DNA of 64,000 nucleotides from Paenibacillus ginsengarvi (GTDB taxonomy: Bacteria; Bacillota; Bacilli; Paenibacillales; NBRC-103111): NCBI RefSeq assembly GCF_003626695.1, contig NZ_RBAH01000009.1, positions 208,075 through 272,074 on the forward strand, read 5' to 3'. Every line of letters begins with the position of its first letter. Position 1 is the first letter of the stretch. Shown one piece after another: positions 43,892 through 52,732 of this stretch. A program made the translations under genes and the position numbers. Under the pieces are notes generated by a model that ran no database searches, was not told the origin of the DNA, and worked only from the letters and a program-made list of their open reading frames with translations.

Positions 43892-45252
43892 GACTGAGGC
43901 ATTCGCTGCTGTCTAAATATGTGCTCATCATCCTGCTCGCCATTGTGATCCTGCCGCTGTCGATGCCGGTCGTTTGGATGATCGTGGCTATTGCAATGCC
44001 TCCGGGCGATCGGGGCGCGGATTCCAAACCGAGCAGCAGCCAGCTGGAGCAGGCATGGCAGGAGGAGGCGAAGCGGCTCGCGGTTGCCTCCGGCGACCAG
44101 ATCGAACAAGCGTTGACCGCTTTTCACGCGAAGTATGGCGATGTTTCGCTGTTTTGGGTGAACGCTTCGGGCAGCACCGTTTTCCGTCTCCCGGATCATC
44201 AGCAGCTTCCGCCGATCTGGACCTCGACCGAGGTGGTCCGGTTCATGAAAAGCAGCTATGGCGGGGACCCGTTCACAGTCGTGGCGTTTCTCGGCGAGAG
44301 TGAGGATAACGGCTTTATCGTGATGCAGATGCCGCGCGCGTCGATCGGGCCGGCCAGCGAGCAGCGGGGGCTTCGGTATACGTATTTCATCCTCGTTTTG
44401 ACGTTTTTGATCGTTGGCCTGTTTGTTTTTATTTCGTATATCTTTTTTTACAAAATCCGCAAGCGACTGCTCCGGCTGCAGCAGGCGATGACGACCCCGG
44501 GAGAGAACGGCATTCCCGCCCCGATACGCGCCTTAAATGAGGACGAGGTCGGCCGGCTGGAGCTGGCGTTTAACGCGATGATCGGCCAATTGCAGGAAGG
44601 CAGGCTTCGCGAGGCGGAGGAGGAAGGGCTGAGAAGGCAGCTGATCGCGAGTTTGTCGCACGATTTGCGAACGCCGCTGACTACGATTCGCGGTCATGCG
44701 TTCAGCTTGAGACAGCAGGCGCTGGACGACAAGGGACGGGAATCGATCGATCTGATCGATCAGAAGATCGAGTATTTGGCCGCGCTGATCGATAACCTGC
44801 TGTCGTACACGCTGCTCACCTCCGGCAAATACCCGTACCGGCCGGTGCAAACCGATATCGTCCGCCTTGTACGGGCATGCTGTGCGCACTGGTACCCGGC
44901 GTTCGAGAAGGAAGGTTTTACGGCCGAGTTCGATTTGCCGCAGCATCCGGTCTACTGGACGCTTGATCCGCAATGGTTCGAGCGTGTGCTCGACAACTAT
45001 TTCCAGAACATGCTTCGCCACGCGTCCGCTGGTAAATATGCCGCCGTTCGCATCGAGACAAGCGGCTCCGACGCGGCCGTTCTCATCCAGGATCGCGGGC
45101 CGGGCATGGGCGGAACGTCGCCCGGCGCGGGGGCGGGGATCGGACTTTCCATCGCCGGTCTGATGCTGAAAGAGATGAAACTGAAATCGGTCGTAGAAAG
45201 CGACAGCACCGGTACATGCATTAGAATTGTGCCGGACCAGACGAACCGTTAA
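43888..45252 (+). CDS. HAMP-containing sensor histidine kinase
   Basis: 454 residues with GTG start translationally coupled to the regulator (GTGA). Membrane segment about 8-32, extracytoplasmic region about 33-165, second membrane segment about 168-192, HAMP about 193-250, H-box LIASLSHDLRTPLTTIRGHAF, N-box VLDNYFQNMLRHA, G1 IQDRGPGMGG and G2 GAGIGLSIAG. All catalytic boxes are present. The sizable outer loop (about 130 residues) differs from the short-loop BceS type kinases, so it may sense ligand directly as in NisK/SpaK-like kinases. Confidence 0.94.
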   Translation: MRLRHSLLSKYVLIILLAIVILPLSMPVVWMIVAIAMPPGDRGADSKPSSSQLEQAWQEEAKRLAVASGDQIEQALTAFHAKYGDVSLFWVNASGSTVFRLPDHQQLPPIWTSTEVVRFMKSSYGGDPFTVVAFLGESEDNGFIVMQMPRASIGPASEQRGLRYTYFILVLTFLIVGLFVFISYIFFYKIRKRLLRLQQAMTTPGENGIPAPIRALNEDEVGRLELAFNAMIGQLQEGRLREAEEEGLRRQLIASLSHDLRTPLTTIRGHAFSLRQQALDDKGRESIDLIDQKIEYLAALIDNLLSYTLLTSGKYPYRPVQTDIVRLVRACCAHWYPAFEKEGFTAEFDLPQHPVYWTLDPQWFERVLDNYFQNMLRHASAGKYAAVRIETSGSDAAVLIQDRGPGMGGTSPGAGAGIGLSIAGLMLKEMKLKSVVESDSTGTCIRIVPDQTNR

Positions 45253-45272
45253 CGCGGTTCTTTTTTCTTTTT
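45243..45272 (+). terminator. Terminator overlapping the kinase stop
   Basis: GAACCG-TTAACG-CGGTTC with TTTTTTCTTTTT. The kinase stop codon lies in its loop. Confidence 0.85.
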
Positions 45273-45293
45273 CGGTGCTCCCCGCATTTCATT

Positions 45294-45349
45294 TTTAAAC
45301 CAAATTTAAACTTCGCCCGGCATTCGTTTTAACCTGACCCGTTTAAGAT
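45294..45349 (+). promoter_or_regulatory. Direct-repeat operator and promoter of the ABC exporter
   Basis: TTTAAAC at 45294-45300 and 45305-45311 (11 bases apart) and TTTTAAC at 45327-45333 (22 further). TAAGAT at 45344-45349 is a plausible -10 with no -35 consensus. One-helical-turn spacing of repeats upstream of a promoter lacking -35 fits an OmpR-type activator. Confidence 0.65.
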
Positions 45350-45369
45350 GAATAACGAGGTGATGTTCG

Positions 45370-46284
45370 ATGAATTCACATATTTTGCAGACGGACCGGC
45401 TGACGAAAGAAATCGGCAAGCGAAGGGTCGTAAGCGATGTCCGTCTCCAGCTCAGACAAGGCGACATTTACGGATTTCTCGGTCCGAACGGAGCGGGGAA
45501 AACGACGACGATCAAAATGCTGCTCGGTCTCGTCAAACCGACGGCAGGCACGATCCGTTTGTTCGGAAAAGACCTCCGCAAGGAGAAGATGGCCGTGCTC
45601 CGCAAGATCGGATCGCTGGTCGAATATCCGTCGTACTACGGCCATCTGAATGCGATCGAAAATTTGGAGACGGTACGGCGCATTCTGGACGTGCCCCGCT
45701 CGCGGATCGCCGAGGTGCTGTCGATTGTCCGCTTGACCGCGGAGGCGAATCGGGCGGTTAAAGGCTACTCGCTCGGCATGAAACAGCGGCTCGGCATCGC
45801 TACGGCATTGCTCGGCAACCCGGAGCTGCTGATTTTGGACGAGCCGACAAACGGGCTTGATCCGTCAGGAATCCTTGAGATCCGCGAGCTGATCAAGAAA
45901 ATGCCGAAGGAGCATGGCATTACGCTCCTCGTCTCCAGCCATCTGTTATCCGAAATCGATCAGATGGCGACGGAGGTAGGCATTATTACGAAGGGGCAGC
46001 TCATTTTTCAGGATTCAATAACGGCGCTCCGGCAAAAGTCGAAAAGCACGATCCGGATCGCCGTAAACGAACCGGAAAAAGCTTGCAGCTGGCTGCTCGC
46101 TAACGGCTGTCAGGCGAGCTTGAAGGAGTCGCAGCTCGAAGTCGCTCACGCCCCGAATGATCGCATCGCGGAGATCGTATCGCAACTCGTCGGAGACGGT
46201 TTCTCCGTATACCGGGTGGAGGAGAAGGGCAGATCGCTCGAGGATATTTTTCTGGAGCTTACCGGGGGGGCGACGAGTCTGTGA
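45370..46284 (+). CDS. ABC transporter ATPase, BcrA/LanF type
   Basis: 304 residues. Walker A in GPNGAGKTTTIKM near residue 40, Q-loop, signature YSLGMKQRLGIA near 140, Walker B LLILDEPTNGLDPSG, H-loop SSHLLSE. The C-terminal 85 residues are the BcrA-type extension. The family exports bacitracin or shields cells from lantibiotics (LanFEG). GAGGTGATG lies before the ATG. It overlaps the first permease by four bases. Confidence 0.94.
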   Translation: MNSHILQTDRLTKEIGKRRVVSDVRLQLRQGDIYGFLGPNGAGKTTTIKMLLGLVKPTAGTIRLFGKDLRKEKMAVLRKIGSLVEYPSYYGHLNAIENLETVRRILDVPRSRIAEVLSIVRLTAEANRAVKGYSLGMKQRLGIATALLGNPELLILDEPTNGLDPSGILEIRELIKKMPKEHGITLLVSSHLLSEIDQMATEVGIITKGQLIFQDSITALRQKSKSTIRIAVNEPEKACSWLLANGCQASLKESQLEVAHAPNDRIAEIVSQLVGDGFSVYRVEEKGRSLEDIFLELTGGATSL

Positions 46285-46994
46285 TCTGGCGCGTACTCGG
46301 CGCGGATTTTGCCAAAATCCGCAAAAAAATGATCTGGTTTCTCATCTTTCTCGGCCCGCTCGGCGTGGTGGCGCTGCAAGGGCTGAACTTCGCGCTCCGC
46401 TACGATTATTTAACCAAGCTGTATGCGGACGATCTGTGGGGCGGAGTGCTGTACAATACGCGTTTGCTTGCGGTTCCGACGCTGCTGATGGGGCTGGCGA
46501 TCGTCATCTCGATGATCGCGACGGTCGAGCATCAGACCAACGCCTGGAAACAGGTGCTTGCCCTGCCGGTTTCCCGCCTGTCCGTCTATACGGCGAAGCT
46601 CCTGCTCGCCTGCACGCTGCTGGCCGCTTCCAGCACCATGCTCGGGGCGGGTACAATCGTACTGGGTCTTGCGCTCGGCTACGGTGCGGATATCCCGTTC
46701 GGGACGATTCTCAGGATGATCTATTACCCGTTTCTCGCTGCGATGCCGCTCGTGGCGCTGCAAACCTGGCTTTCCGTCATCGTCAAAAATCAGGCGATCC
46801 CGCTCACGGTTGGCATTACTTGCGCCATCACGTCCATGTTTGCAGCCTGGTACCCGGACTGGATGCCGCTGAAATGGCCCTATGTCGCGGATACGTGGGA
46901 GAAGCCGCTTCTGTTTGTTGCCGCAGGCGTGGCGGTAGGACTCGCCGTTTATGCGGCCGGAGCGGCGAATTTCGCAAGAAAGGATGTGCAGTAA
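46281..46994 (+). CDS. ABC-2-type permease, LanE/MutE-like
   Basis: 237 residues, six membrane segments. GTG start overlaps the ATPase stop. Contains WRVLGADFAKIRKKMIWFLIFLGPLG at the N-terminus and the family pattern EHQTNAWKQVLALPVSRLSVYTAKLLL. This pattern matches lantibiotic-immunity permeases of the MutE/EpiE group. It is paired with the next permease, and together with the ATPase makes a heteromeric exporter. Confidence 0.88.
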   Translation: MIWRVLGADFAKIRKKMIWFLIFLGPLGVVALQGLNFALRYDYLTKLYADDLWGGVLYNTRLLAVPTLLMGLAIVISMIATVEHQTNAWKQVLALPVSRLSVYTAKLLLACTLLAASSTMLGAGTIVLGLALGYGADIPFGTILRMIYYPFLAAMPLVALQTWLSVIVKNQAIPLTVGITCAITSMFAAWYPDWMPLKWPYVADTWEKPLLFVAAGVAVGLAVYAAGAANFARKDVQ

Positions 46995-46998
46995 ACGG

Positions 46999-47724
46999 AT
47001 GATACGTCTATTTCGCTCGGAGCTGCTCAAGCTGAGAAAATCGCCGATCGCCCCGCTTGTATGCGTCAGCCCCGTTATCGCGGCGGTTATCGGCCTGCTA
47101 AGTTCGCAGTCGGGTACGGTGAATCCGTGGACGGAAACACTGACCTATATGGCTACGCTGCATGCGCTGCTGTTCCTGCCTCTGCTCGCAGGCGTGTTCT
47201 CGGCCTTCGTCTGCAGGTACGAGCATGCGGGAGGCGGATGGAAGCAACTGCTCGCGCTACCCGTTTCACGATCCTCCGTATTTGTCGTCAAATTCGCGAT
47301 CGTGCTCGGTCTGCTTGCGTTCACGCAGTTGCTGCTAGTGGCGGGCCTGCTTGCGGTAGGTACGCTCAAAGGATTTGCTGAGCCGGTTCCGTGGGGGATC
47401 GTGGCGAAAAGTGCGCTGGGCGGCTTGCTCGCCTGCATGCCGCTGGCCGCTTTGCAGCTTGCCGTTTCCGTTGCCTGGTCGAGCTTCGCCGCGCCGCTAG
47501 CCGTCAACGTCGTTTTCACACTGCCGAACATACTGGTAGCCAACTCGGAAACGTACGGCCCTTATTATCCTTGGGCCCAGCCCCTGCTGGCTATGCTTCC
47601 TCCCTCGGGCGAAAGCTTCGGCGCGTTTCTGGTGCCGGCCGGAACGCTGTTTACCGTTATTTTCGTTTGCTTCGCCGTTTTTTTCATAACTGGACTCGGC
47701 TATTTCCGGCATAAATCGATTTGA
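46999..47724 (+). CDS. ABC-2-type permease, LanG/MutG-like
   Basis: 241 residues, six membrane segments, and related to the preceding permease (ERHAGGGWKQLLALPVS-type block: YEHAGGGWKQLLALPVSRSS). Starts RLFRSELLKLRKSPIAPLV. ATG 46999 is placed 4 bases after the previous stop, the longer reading from 46951 overlaps that gene. Last gene of the exporter unit. No bacteriocin structural gene is seen nearby, so the set is probably for resistance or immunity without synthesis. Confidence 0.88.
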   Translation: MIRLFRSELLKLRKSPIAPLVCVSPVIAAVIGLLSSQSGTVNPWTETLTYMATLHALLFLPLLAGVFSAFVCRYEHAGGGWKQLLALPVSRSSVFVVKFAIVLGLLAFTQLLLVAGLLAVGTLKGFAEPVPWGIVAKSALGGLLACMPLAALQLAVSVAWSSFAAPLAVNVVFTLPNILVANSETYGPYYPWAQPLLAMLPPSGESFGAFLVPAGTLFTVIFVCFAVFFITGLGYFRHKSI

Positions 47725-47780
47725 GGCGTCCCTTGTACGATAGTGCAAAAAAAGCGAACTACATCATAAACGAGATCACA

Positions 47781-47850
47781 AAAAAAACGATTAATTGAAT
47801 AAAGCTTTCGACCTCTCCTCACGGTATGATATGGATGAAAACGATTTCGT
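47781..47850 (+). promoter_or_regulatory. Promoter and LacI/CcpA-type operator of the solute-binding gene
   Basis: Gap-free match to 38241-38310 (see there). TATGAT at 47825-47830, then after 4 bases ATGAAAACGATTTCGT at 47835-47850, a near-consensus cre-like operator. The gene starts at 47874. Confidence 0.7.
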
Positions 47851-47873
47851 CCTAAGAAGAGAGGGGTATTACC

Positions 47874-49202
47874 ATGAAAGCACTTCACATGAATAAACTG
47901 GGCCCGGCACTTGCCCTTATGGCAGTAGCGGCTCTGGCCGGCTGCGGCGGTAGCGCTCAGACAGACGCGAAGCAAGGAACGGCACCCGAGCAAAAGACCG
48001 AGACGGCCAAGCCGCCGGAGCCGGTAAAAGTAACGATGTACAACCATTTCAACAATATCTCGGATGACCGCCTGCAGCAGTTCATCATCGGGCCGCTGAA
48101 GCAAAAGCTTCCCCATGTTACGTTCGAAGTGGTCAAGCATGACAAAGGCACAACGATCGAAGAGCTGGTTGCCGCCAAATCGTTTACCGATTTTTATTAT
48201 GGCAGTAACGTCGGCTTTCCGACTTACATGAACTTGCAGCTCCAGCAAGATATGAACGATGTGATTAAGAAGAACGGACTCGATCTCAGCCGGTTCGATG
48301 CACCTTATGTGGATGCGATCAAGTCGTTCGGCGAGAAGGGTGAAATGTACGGGGTTCCGTTCTCCGCCAATATGGGCGTCATGCTGTACAACAAGGCGAT
48401 TTTCGACAAGTTCGCCGTTCCGTACCCGAAGGACGGCATGACCTGGGACGAAGTGATCGAGCTCGGCAAAAAAGTGACGCGTCCGGATGGCGGCGTGAAC
48501 TACATCGGCTTCGATCCGGGTCCGATCTCCAACGTCGCGTCGTCGCTGTCACTACCGTACGCCGATGTGAAGACGGGGAAAGCGCTGATCAACAACAATG
48601 AGAGCTGGCGCAAAATTTACGACATGTTCAAGGCCGCCTACGAAATTCCGGGATTCGTCAACGCCGGCAAGTACGACTACGGCGCCAACGGATTTTTCAA
48701 GGACAAGAACGTCGCCATGCTGCCGGTTTGGGCGCTGCAAGTCGTCAACAACAAGGCGGAGCTGGCCAAGATGGAATGGGACATGGTATCGCTGCCCAAC
48801 TTCAAGGAGCAATTGGGCAAGGGGCGTTCGGTCGATATCCACATGCTCGCGATCTCGAACGTCAGCAAAAACCGGGACGTAGGCGTAGAAGTGCTCAAGG
48901 TCATTACGTCGGACGAAGTGCAGAAGATGATGAGCGAATTCGGCACGCCAAGCGTACTCAAAAACGAAGATATCAAGAAAGCGTATGGCTCCAAGCTCCC
49001 GGAATTCCAAGGTAAAAACGTACAGGCTATCTTCAAAACGAAGCCGGTCCAGCCGGCCATTACGAAATACGACGGCACCGTAGGTTTCTATGTAGAAGCG
49101 GCAAGAAAAGACATCGCTACCGGAGCTATGGACGTAAATACGGCTCTGCGCACGGTACAAGAGAAGTCCGATGCGAAGCTCGCCGAGCTGCAAGGCAAGT
49201 AA
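47874..49202 (+). CDS. ABC solute-binding lipoprotein, paralogue C
   Basis: 442 residues. Lipobox LAGC with Cys about 24, then a short Ala/Thr/Lys linker. Mature fold: KVTMYNHFNNISDDRLQQFIIGPLKQKLPHVTFEVV, SFTDFYYGSNVGFP, GVPFSANMGVMLYNKAIFDKFAVPYPKDGMTWDEVIELGKKVTRPDGGVNYIGF, SVDIHMLAISNVSKNRDVGVEVLKVI, MDVNTALRTVQEKSDAKLAEL. GAGAGGGG lies before the ATG. It converges on the beta-helix gene at 49330 across a strong terminator, and carries the same promoter type as the beta-helix gene at 38326. No permease is adjacent. Confidence 0.92.
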   Translation: MKALHMNKLGPALALMAVAALAGCGGSAQTDAKQGTAPEQKTETAKPPEPVKVTMYNHFNNISDDRLQQFIIGPLKQKLPHVTFEVVKHDKGTTIEELVAAKSFTDFYYGSNVGFPTYMNLQLQQDMNDVIKKNGLDLSRFDAPYVDAIKSFGEKGEMYGVPFSANMGVMLYNKAIFDKFAVPYPKDGMTWDEVIELGKKVTRPDGGVNYIGFDPGPISNVASSLSLPYADVKTGKALINNNESWRKIYDMFKAAYEIPGFVNAGKYDYGANGFFKDKNVAMLPVWALQVVNNKAELAKMEWDMVSLPNFKEQLGKGRSVDIHMLAISNVSKNRDVGVEVLKVITSDEVQKMMSEFGTPSVLKNEDIKKAYGSKLPEFQGKNVQAIFKTKPVQPAITKYDGTVGFYVEAARKDIATGAMDVNTALRTVQEKSDAKLAELQGK

Positions 49203-49224
49203 AACGGTATACATTCGGCACCCG

Positions 49225-49257
49225 CCGCGCCTGTTTTCAGGCGCGGTTTTTCGTTTT
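49225..49257 (+). terminator. Strong intrinsic terminator
   Basis: CCGCGCCTG/CAGGCGCGG with TTTT loop and TTTTTCGTTTTT tail. Confidence 0.95.
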
Positions 49258-49329
49258 TATGGCCTGGACTCGGTTAGCGCGGCTGGTGCGGAGCTTGGAA
49301 AACATCAAACAACGAATGGGAAGGAATAG

Positions 49330-51285
49330 CTACACCTGGCTGTCGGTCAGCCAGTCGCCGACGATCGAGGCGATTTCCCATTTGTTATCGTCGCGGCCCA
49401 TCAATGTAATCGAGCTGCCGGGCACCGCGCAGGCAATAACGGATTTTGCGCCGTCCGGAGTAAGGATGTCTCCAGGCGAACGGGCTTGCAGCGCAAGGCG
49501 GTGCGCCGCATCGACGACAAAGGTAAACGCCATCGCAGGTTTCGGTACCGGCAGCGTCAGAACAGCGGGAGCTGTAGCTGTTTTGTTGGTCATTTTCGAG
49601 CCGATGCGGTCATACGGAATCGTCATCGACGCTGCAACCGGGTAGATCAATTGCGGCTGATTGACAGCGGAAATATGCTCGGCGACCGAATCGATCAAAT
49701 ACGTATTTTGGTTGCCGCCAATCGTCGTACAGTTGAAGTAGCGGACATTGGCAATTTTTTGCGCGGTCCGCTTTTTCAGCGCGAAGCCATGCTTGATCAG
49801 CGGGGTTTGGCGATTATCGATCGACTGGCAATCGATATATTCCGCATTGCCGACGACCGTCCGCACTTGCGAATCGGCGCAGGTGATGACAAAGGAAGAG
49901 CTGAACCCGTAAATGCTGTCCGGCTGCATCGTCGTATTACAGTTGATCGCCCGGCAGCGGATATAAGAGCGGCGCACGCTTTCCGCCGAGTTCGAAATGT
50001 CCCAGAAACCGGAGGCATTCGCTTCCTCCGCAATACAGTCGATATAGCGCACTTCTCCGCGTTCTGCGTTGACTCCTTCGCCGCCGAGGTTGATTTCATA
50101 GCCGTAGCGGTTTCCTTTGGTGCGGCAGCTTTGGAACGTAATATCGATAATCGGGGTTTTGCTCGTCGTTTTCATCAAGCAGGTAATAAAGCCATCGCCG
50201 GCATTGTTTTCCGACACGCAGTTAATAAACCGGATGTTGCGCAAATATTCGCTTTGCCCGTTCGGCTCTATATCCACACCGGCTTCCGGCGCGGTTCCTT
50301 TTGTATTCGTGAAACGGCAATGGTCCACCAGCAGATCTTCCACGGAAATAACGGACAATCCTTGCCGGCGATTGTTGTCTGCGCTGCAGTCGCGTAGCAC
50401 AATGTTTTTGCAGGGGCCGACCCCGGAGACGACCTCGTAGTTGCCAATGTAAAAACCGTCGCCGCCGCTATCGTTGCAGTTTAACTGCTCAATCACAACG
50501 TTGCGCGAGCCGCTTATGTCGATGCAGTGCGCCTGTTCGCCGCTTGTAAACGCCGTTTTGTTCATGCGCAGCGTTGCCCCGTTTCCTTGAATGCGGACGT
50601 TTTCCACCATTTTGATCCGCAGCAGCCGCTCGTACGGAGCCACACGGCTTAATGTGTCGATGGCCTGGATAATCGTTCCCGACTCCAGGACGATCGTTGT
50701 ATGGCTCGAAACAAACAATTGGCCGGTTAAATAGTACGGACCGGTTTGCTTTGGAATGTATAGCGTTTTCCCTTGAGAGGCTTGTAAAGCGGCCTGCAAA
50801 GCGGCAGTATCCGCTGTAACGCCGTCCGATTTGGTGCCAAACCACGATGCGACGATACAATCGGTCACATGTCGCTTGAACCGCTTGCCGTTTGTTGAGA
50901 CGAGCACCGTACCGGTGTTATCCGGCGTCCCCGTATCGGCGGGATCGTATTGAAAAAAGCCTTCTTGCCCGGGATTGGTCACATAGTAGGCAAACGCCGC
51001 ATCCGGTTCCGTTAACGCCCGCAGCTCTGCGACCGTGACCGCGATGCAGTAGTGCATAAGGCCAAGATATAGCAAGTCTTTCCAATGCGTCTTCCCGTAC
51101 GTGTCGTCCGTGGCGGCAAATACCGATGTTGGATCGTTTCCGTTCCACAGTACAGTTGACGCTGCTGCGATACCGGTTGCCCCGAGTGCGGCCAGCACCT
51201 TACGCCGGCTTATCGGGTGAGGGGAGGGGGCGGAATGGTCTTGTTGCTGCGAAGTTTCAGGATTCGATTGGATGCGGTCGGTCAT
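49330..51285 (-). CDS. Tat-exported right-handed beta-helix protein, second copy
   Basis: 651 residues. Twin-arginine signal ISRRKVLAALGATGIAAAS, residues about 25-45. The module YYVTNPGQEGFFQYDPADTGTPDNTGTVLV...RFKRHV, residues about 95-140, matches the protein at 38326. The beta-helix, about 145-560, opens with ASWFGTKSDGVTADTAALQAALQAS and has coils such as NVVIEQLNCNDSGGDGFYIGNYE and DLLVDHCRFTNT, with unusually many cysteines (CSADNNRR, CRTKGN, CRAINC). A C-terminal beta region follows. GGAGG lies before the ATG. Predicted surface glycan lyase or hydrolase; shares operator type with 38326. Confidence 0.85.
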   Translation of the reverse strand: MTDRIQSNPETSQQQDHSAPSPHPISRRKVLAALGATGIAAASTVLWNGNDPTSVFAATDDTYGKTHWKDLLYLGLMHYCIAVTVAELRALTEPDAAFAYYVTNPGQEGFFQYDPADTGTPDNTGTVLVSTNGKRFKRHVTDCIVASWFGTKSDGVTADTAALQAALQASQGKTLYIPKQTGPYYLTGQLFVSSHTTIVLESGTIIQAIDTLSRVAPYERLLRIKMVENVRIQGNGATLRMNKTAFTSGEQAHCIDISGSRNVVIEQLNCNDSGGDGFYIGNYEVVSGVGPCKNIVLRDCSADNNRRQGLSVISVEDLLVDHCRFTNTKGTAPEAGVDIEPNGQSEYLRNIRFINCVSENNAGDGFITCLMKTTSKTPIIDITFQSCRTKGNRYGYEINLGGEGVNAERGEVRYIDCIAEEANASGFWDISNSAESVRRSYIRCRAINCNTTMQPDSIYGFSSSFVITCADSQVRTVVGNAEYIDCQSIDNRQTPLIKHGFALKKRTAQKIANVRYFNCTTIGGNQNTYLIDSVAEHISAVNQPQLIYPVAASMTIPYDRIGSKMTNKTATAPAVLTLPVPKPAMAFTFVVDAAHRLALQARSPGDILTPDGAKSVIACAVPGSSITLMGRDDNKWEIASIVGDWLTDSQV

Positions 51286-51361
51286 AGCGGATTCCTCCTA
51301 GGGATTTGGTTGACGGCTGATGTACAATCAAATCTTAATAACGCTGCGTGTTGTTGCTGGT

Positions 51362-51385
51362 TCGTAATCGCTTACAACATCATAA
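51362..51385 (-). promoter_or_regulatory. Promoter box and LacI-type operator of the 49330 gene
   Basis: On the minus strand TATGAT (51384-51379) is followed one base later by TTGTAAGCGATTACGA (51377-51362), a near-perfect cre/LacI operator. The divergent LacI gene at 51594 lies 217 bases away in the same spacer (51286-51593, otherwise no gene). Confidence 0.7.
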
Positions 51386-51593
51386 TAAGTGGTAATTTGC
51401 TTTATTATCTAGTTTAAAAGTGGTTTAAAAATGAAAATTTTGCTCGAAATTAAGTTGAAATAAAGTAAGAATTCCATTTTCATCTTGGTTTGGCAGTTGA
51501 AAAGAAGGCGAAATAGATTTAAACTGATTGTAATTATCGGCTAGAATCGCCTTCAATAACGGCTGACCATTCAGCGGGGACGAGTGAACGTAT

Positions 51594-52637
51594 ATGCAAA
51601 AGAGAAAAGCAGTAACGCTGCAGGATATTGCTGCCAAAACGGGCTTGTCTATTCAGACGATCTCCAAAGCGCTGCGCGGGATGCCCGGGATGTCGGAACA
51701 GTCGCGGCATCACATCTTCCAACTTGCGAAGGAGATGGGCTACCGAAGTAAGGAACAGGAGCAGGCGCATACGATCGAGCATATCCCGCTGCGCAGCAGC
51801 AAGACCTACCGGTTTAAATTGATCGTCTCTGCGCGCACCGATTCGTATGATATGAATCCGCTCATTTTGGATGGCTTGCAGAAAAAGATGATCGAGTATG
51901 GCCATACGGTGGAGCAAATTGCGCTGGCGTCCGATGACAGCCTATCCATCCAGCAATGGGTCAAGCTGCATCAGTTGGAATACTGCGACGGATTGTTTCT
52001 GACCCCGACGCTGCCTACGGACCAAATCGATTATTTGCTCACATGCGCCATTCCGCGTGTGCTGATTCATTTCCCTACGCCGCGTTGGAAAGTGGACAGC
52101 GTCATTTGGGATGCGGGAACGGCCGTGTATCAGTCTGTTCAGTATTTGCTGGCGCAGGGGCATCGGCGCGTGTTGTATGTAGGTGAACTGGATACGGCGA
52201 TACGCGGATTCGTGATGCGCTGGGATGCGTTTCGGATGGCGATGGCTGAGCATGGCATCGAAGCGCGCGAAGAAGAGCATCTGATACATATTCGGGGTCT
52301 CGAGCGGGACATGAAAATACAGCATCTGCTGGATCAAGTGCGCGAACGTCAGGCGACAGCGGTCTTATGCGGCGTCAGCTACCATTTGCCGTGGGTTTAC
52401 CAGGCGTGTACGATGTCCGGTCTTCGCATTCCGGAGGATGTATCGCTCATCAGTCTGGAAGATACAGTCAACGCGTATATTCCCGAGCTGTCCCGCCCGC
52501 TGCTCCTGATTCGGGAATCGGGAGCCCGTGCAGCGGAACGCATGCTGTGGCGTATCGCCAATCCGAACGCGCCGTATGAGCATACGATGCTGCAGGGCGA
52601 TTTTTACAAAGGGGCGACCGTTGTGTCGTGCGTATAA
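51594..52637 (+). CDS. LacI-family transcriptional regulator
   Basis: 347 residues. N-terminal LacI helix-turn-helix (VTLQDIAAKTGLSIQTISKALRGMPGMSEQSRHHIFQLAKEMGY), then a periplasmic-binding-like sensor domain (VSARTDSYDMNPLILDGLQKKMIEYGHTVEQI, CDGLFLTPTLPTDQIDYLL, GHRRVLYVGELDTAIRGFVMRWDAF, IPEDVSLISLEDTVNAYIPELSRPLLLI). The ribosome site is weak. It is divergent from the beta-helix gene at 49330, whose promoter carries a LacI-type operator. It is the best local candidate to bind the three similar operators; the sugar signal is unknown. Confidence 0.93.
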   Translation: MQKRKAVTLQDIAAKTGLSIQTISKALRGMPGMSEQSRHHIFQLAKEMGYRSKEQEQAHTIEHIPLRSSKTYRFKLIVSARTDSYDMNPLILDGLQKKMIEYGHTVEQIALASDDSLSIQQWVKLHQLEYCDGLFLTPTLPTDQIDYLLTCAIPRVLIHFPTPRWKVDSVIWDAGTAVYQSVQYLLAQGHRRVLYVGELDTAIRGFVMRWDAFRMAMAEHGIEAREEEHLIHIRGLERDMKIQHLLDQVRERQATAVLCGVSYHLPWVYQACTMSGLRIPEDVSLISLEDTVNAYIPELSRPLLLIRESGARAAERMLWRIANPNAPYEHTMLQGDFYKGATVVSCV

Positions 52638-52732
52638 ACAATAATAATATAGTAAAAAACAACATTAATTTATTCCAAAACGATAAATCATATGCTAAAA
52701 TCAGGTTGTCATGAAAAAAGCGGGGTGTTTTA

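Noticed and set aside
45370..47724. Exporter considered as a BceAB-type antibiotic detoxification system.
   Set aside because: BceAB has one large ten-segment permease with a big outer domain; here there are two small six-segment permeases, which fits BcrAB or LanFEG.
38326..51285. Beta-helix proteins considered as prophage tail spikes.
   Set aside because: Both have Tat export signals and lie beside solute-binding and sugar-regulator genes; no phage structural, terminase or integrase gene is present.
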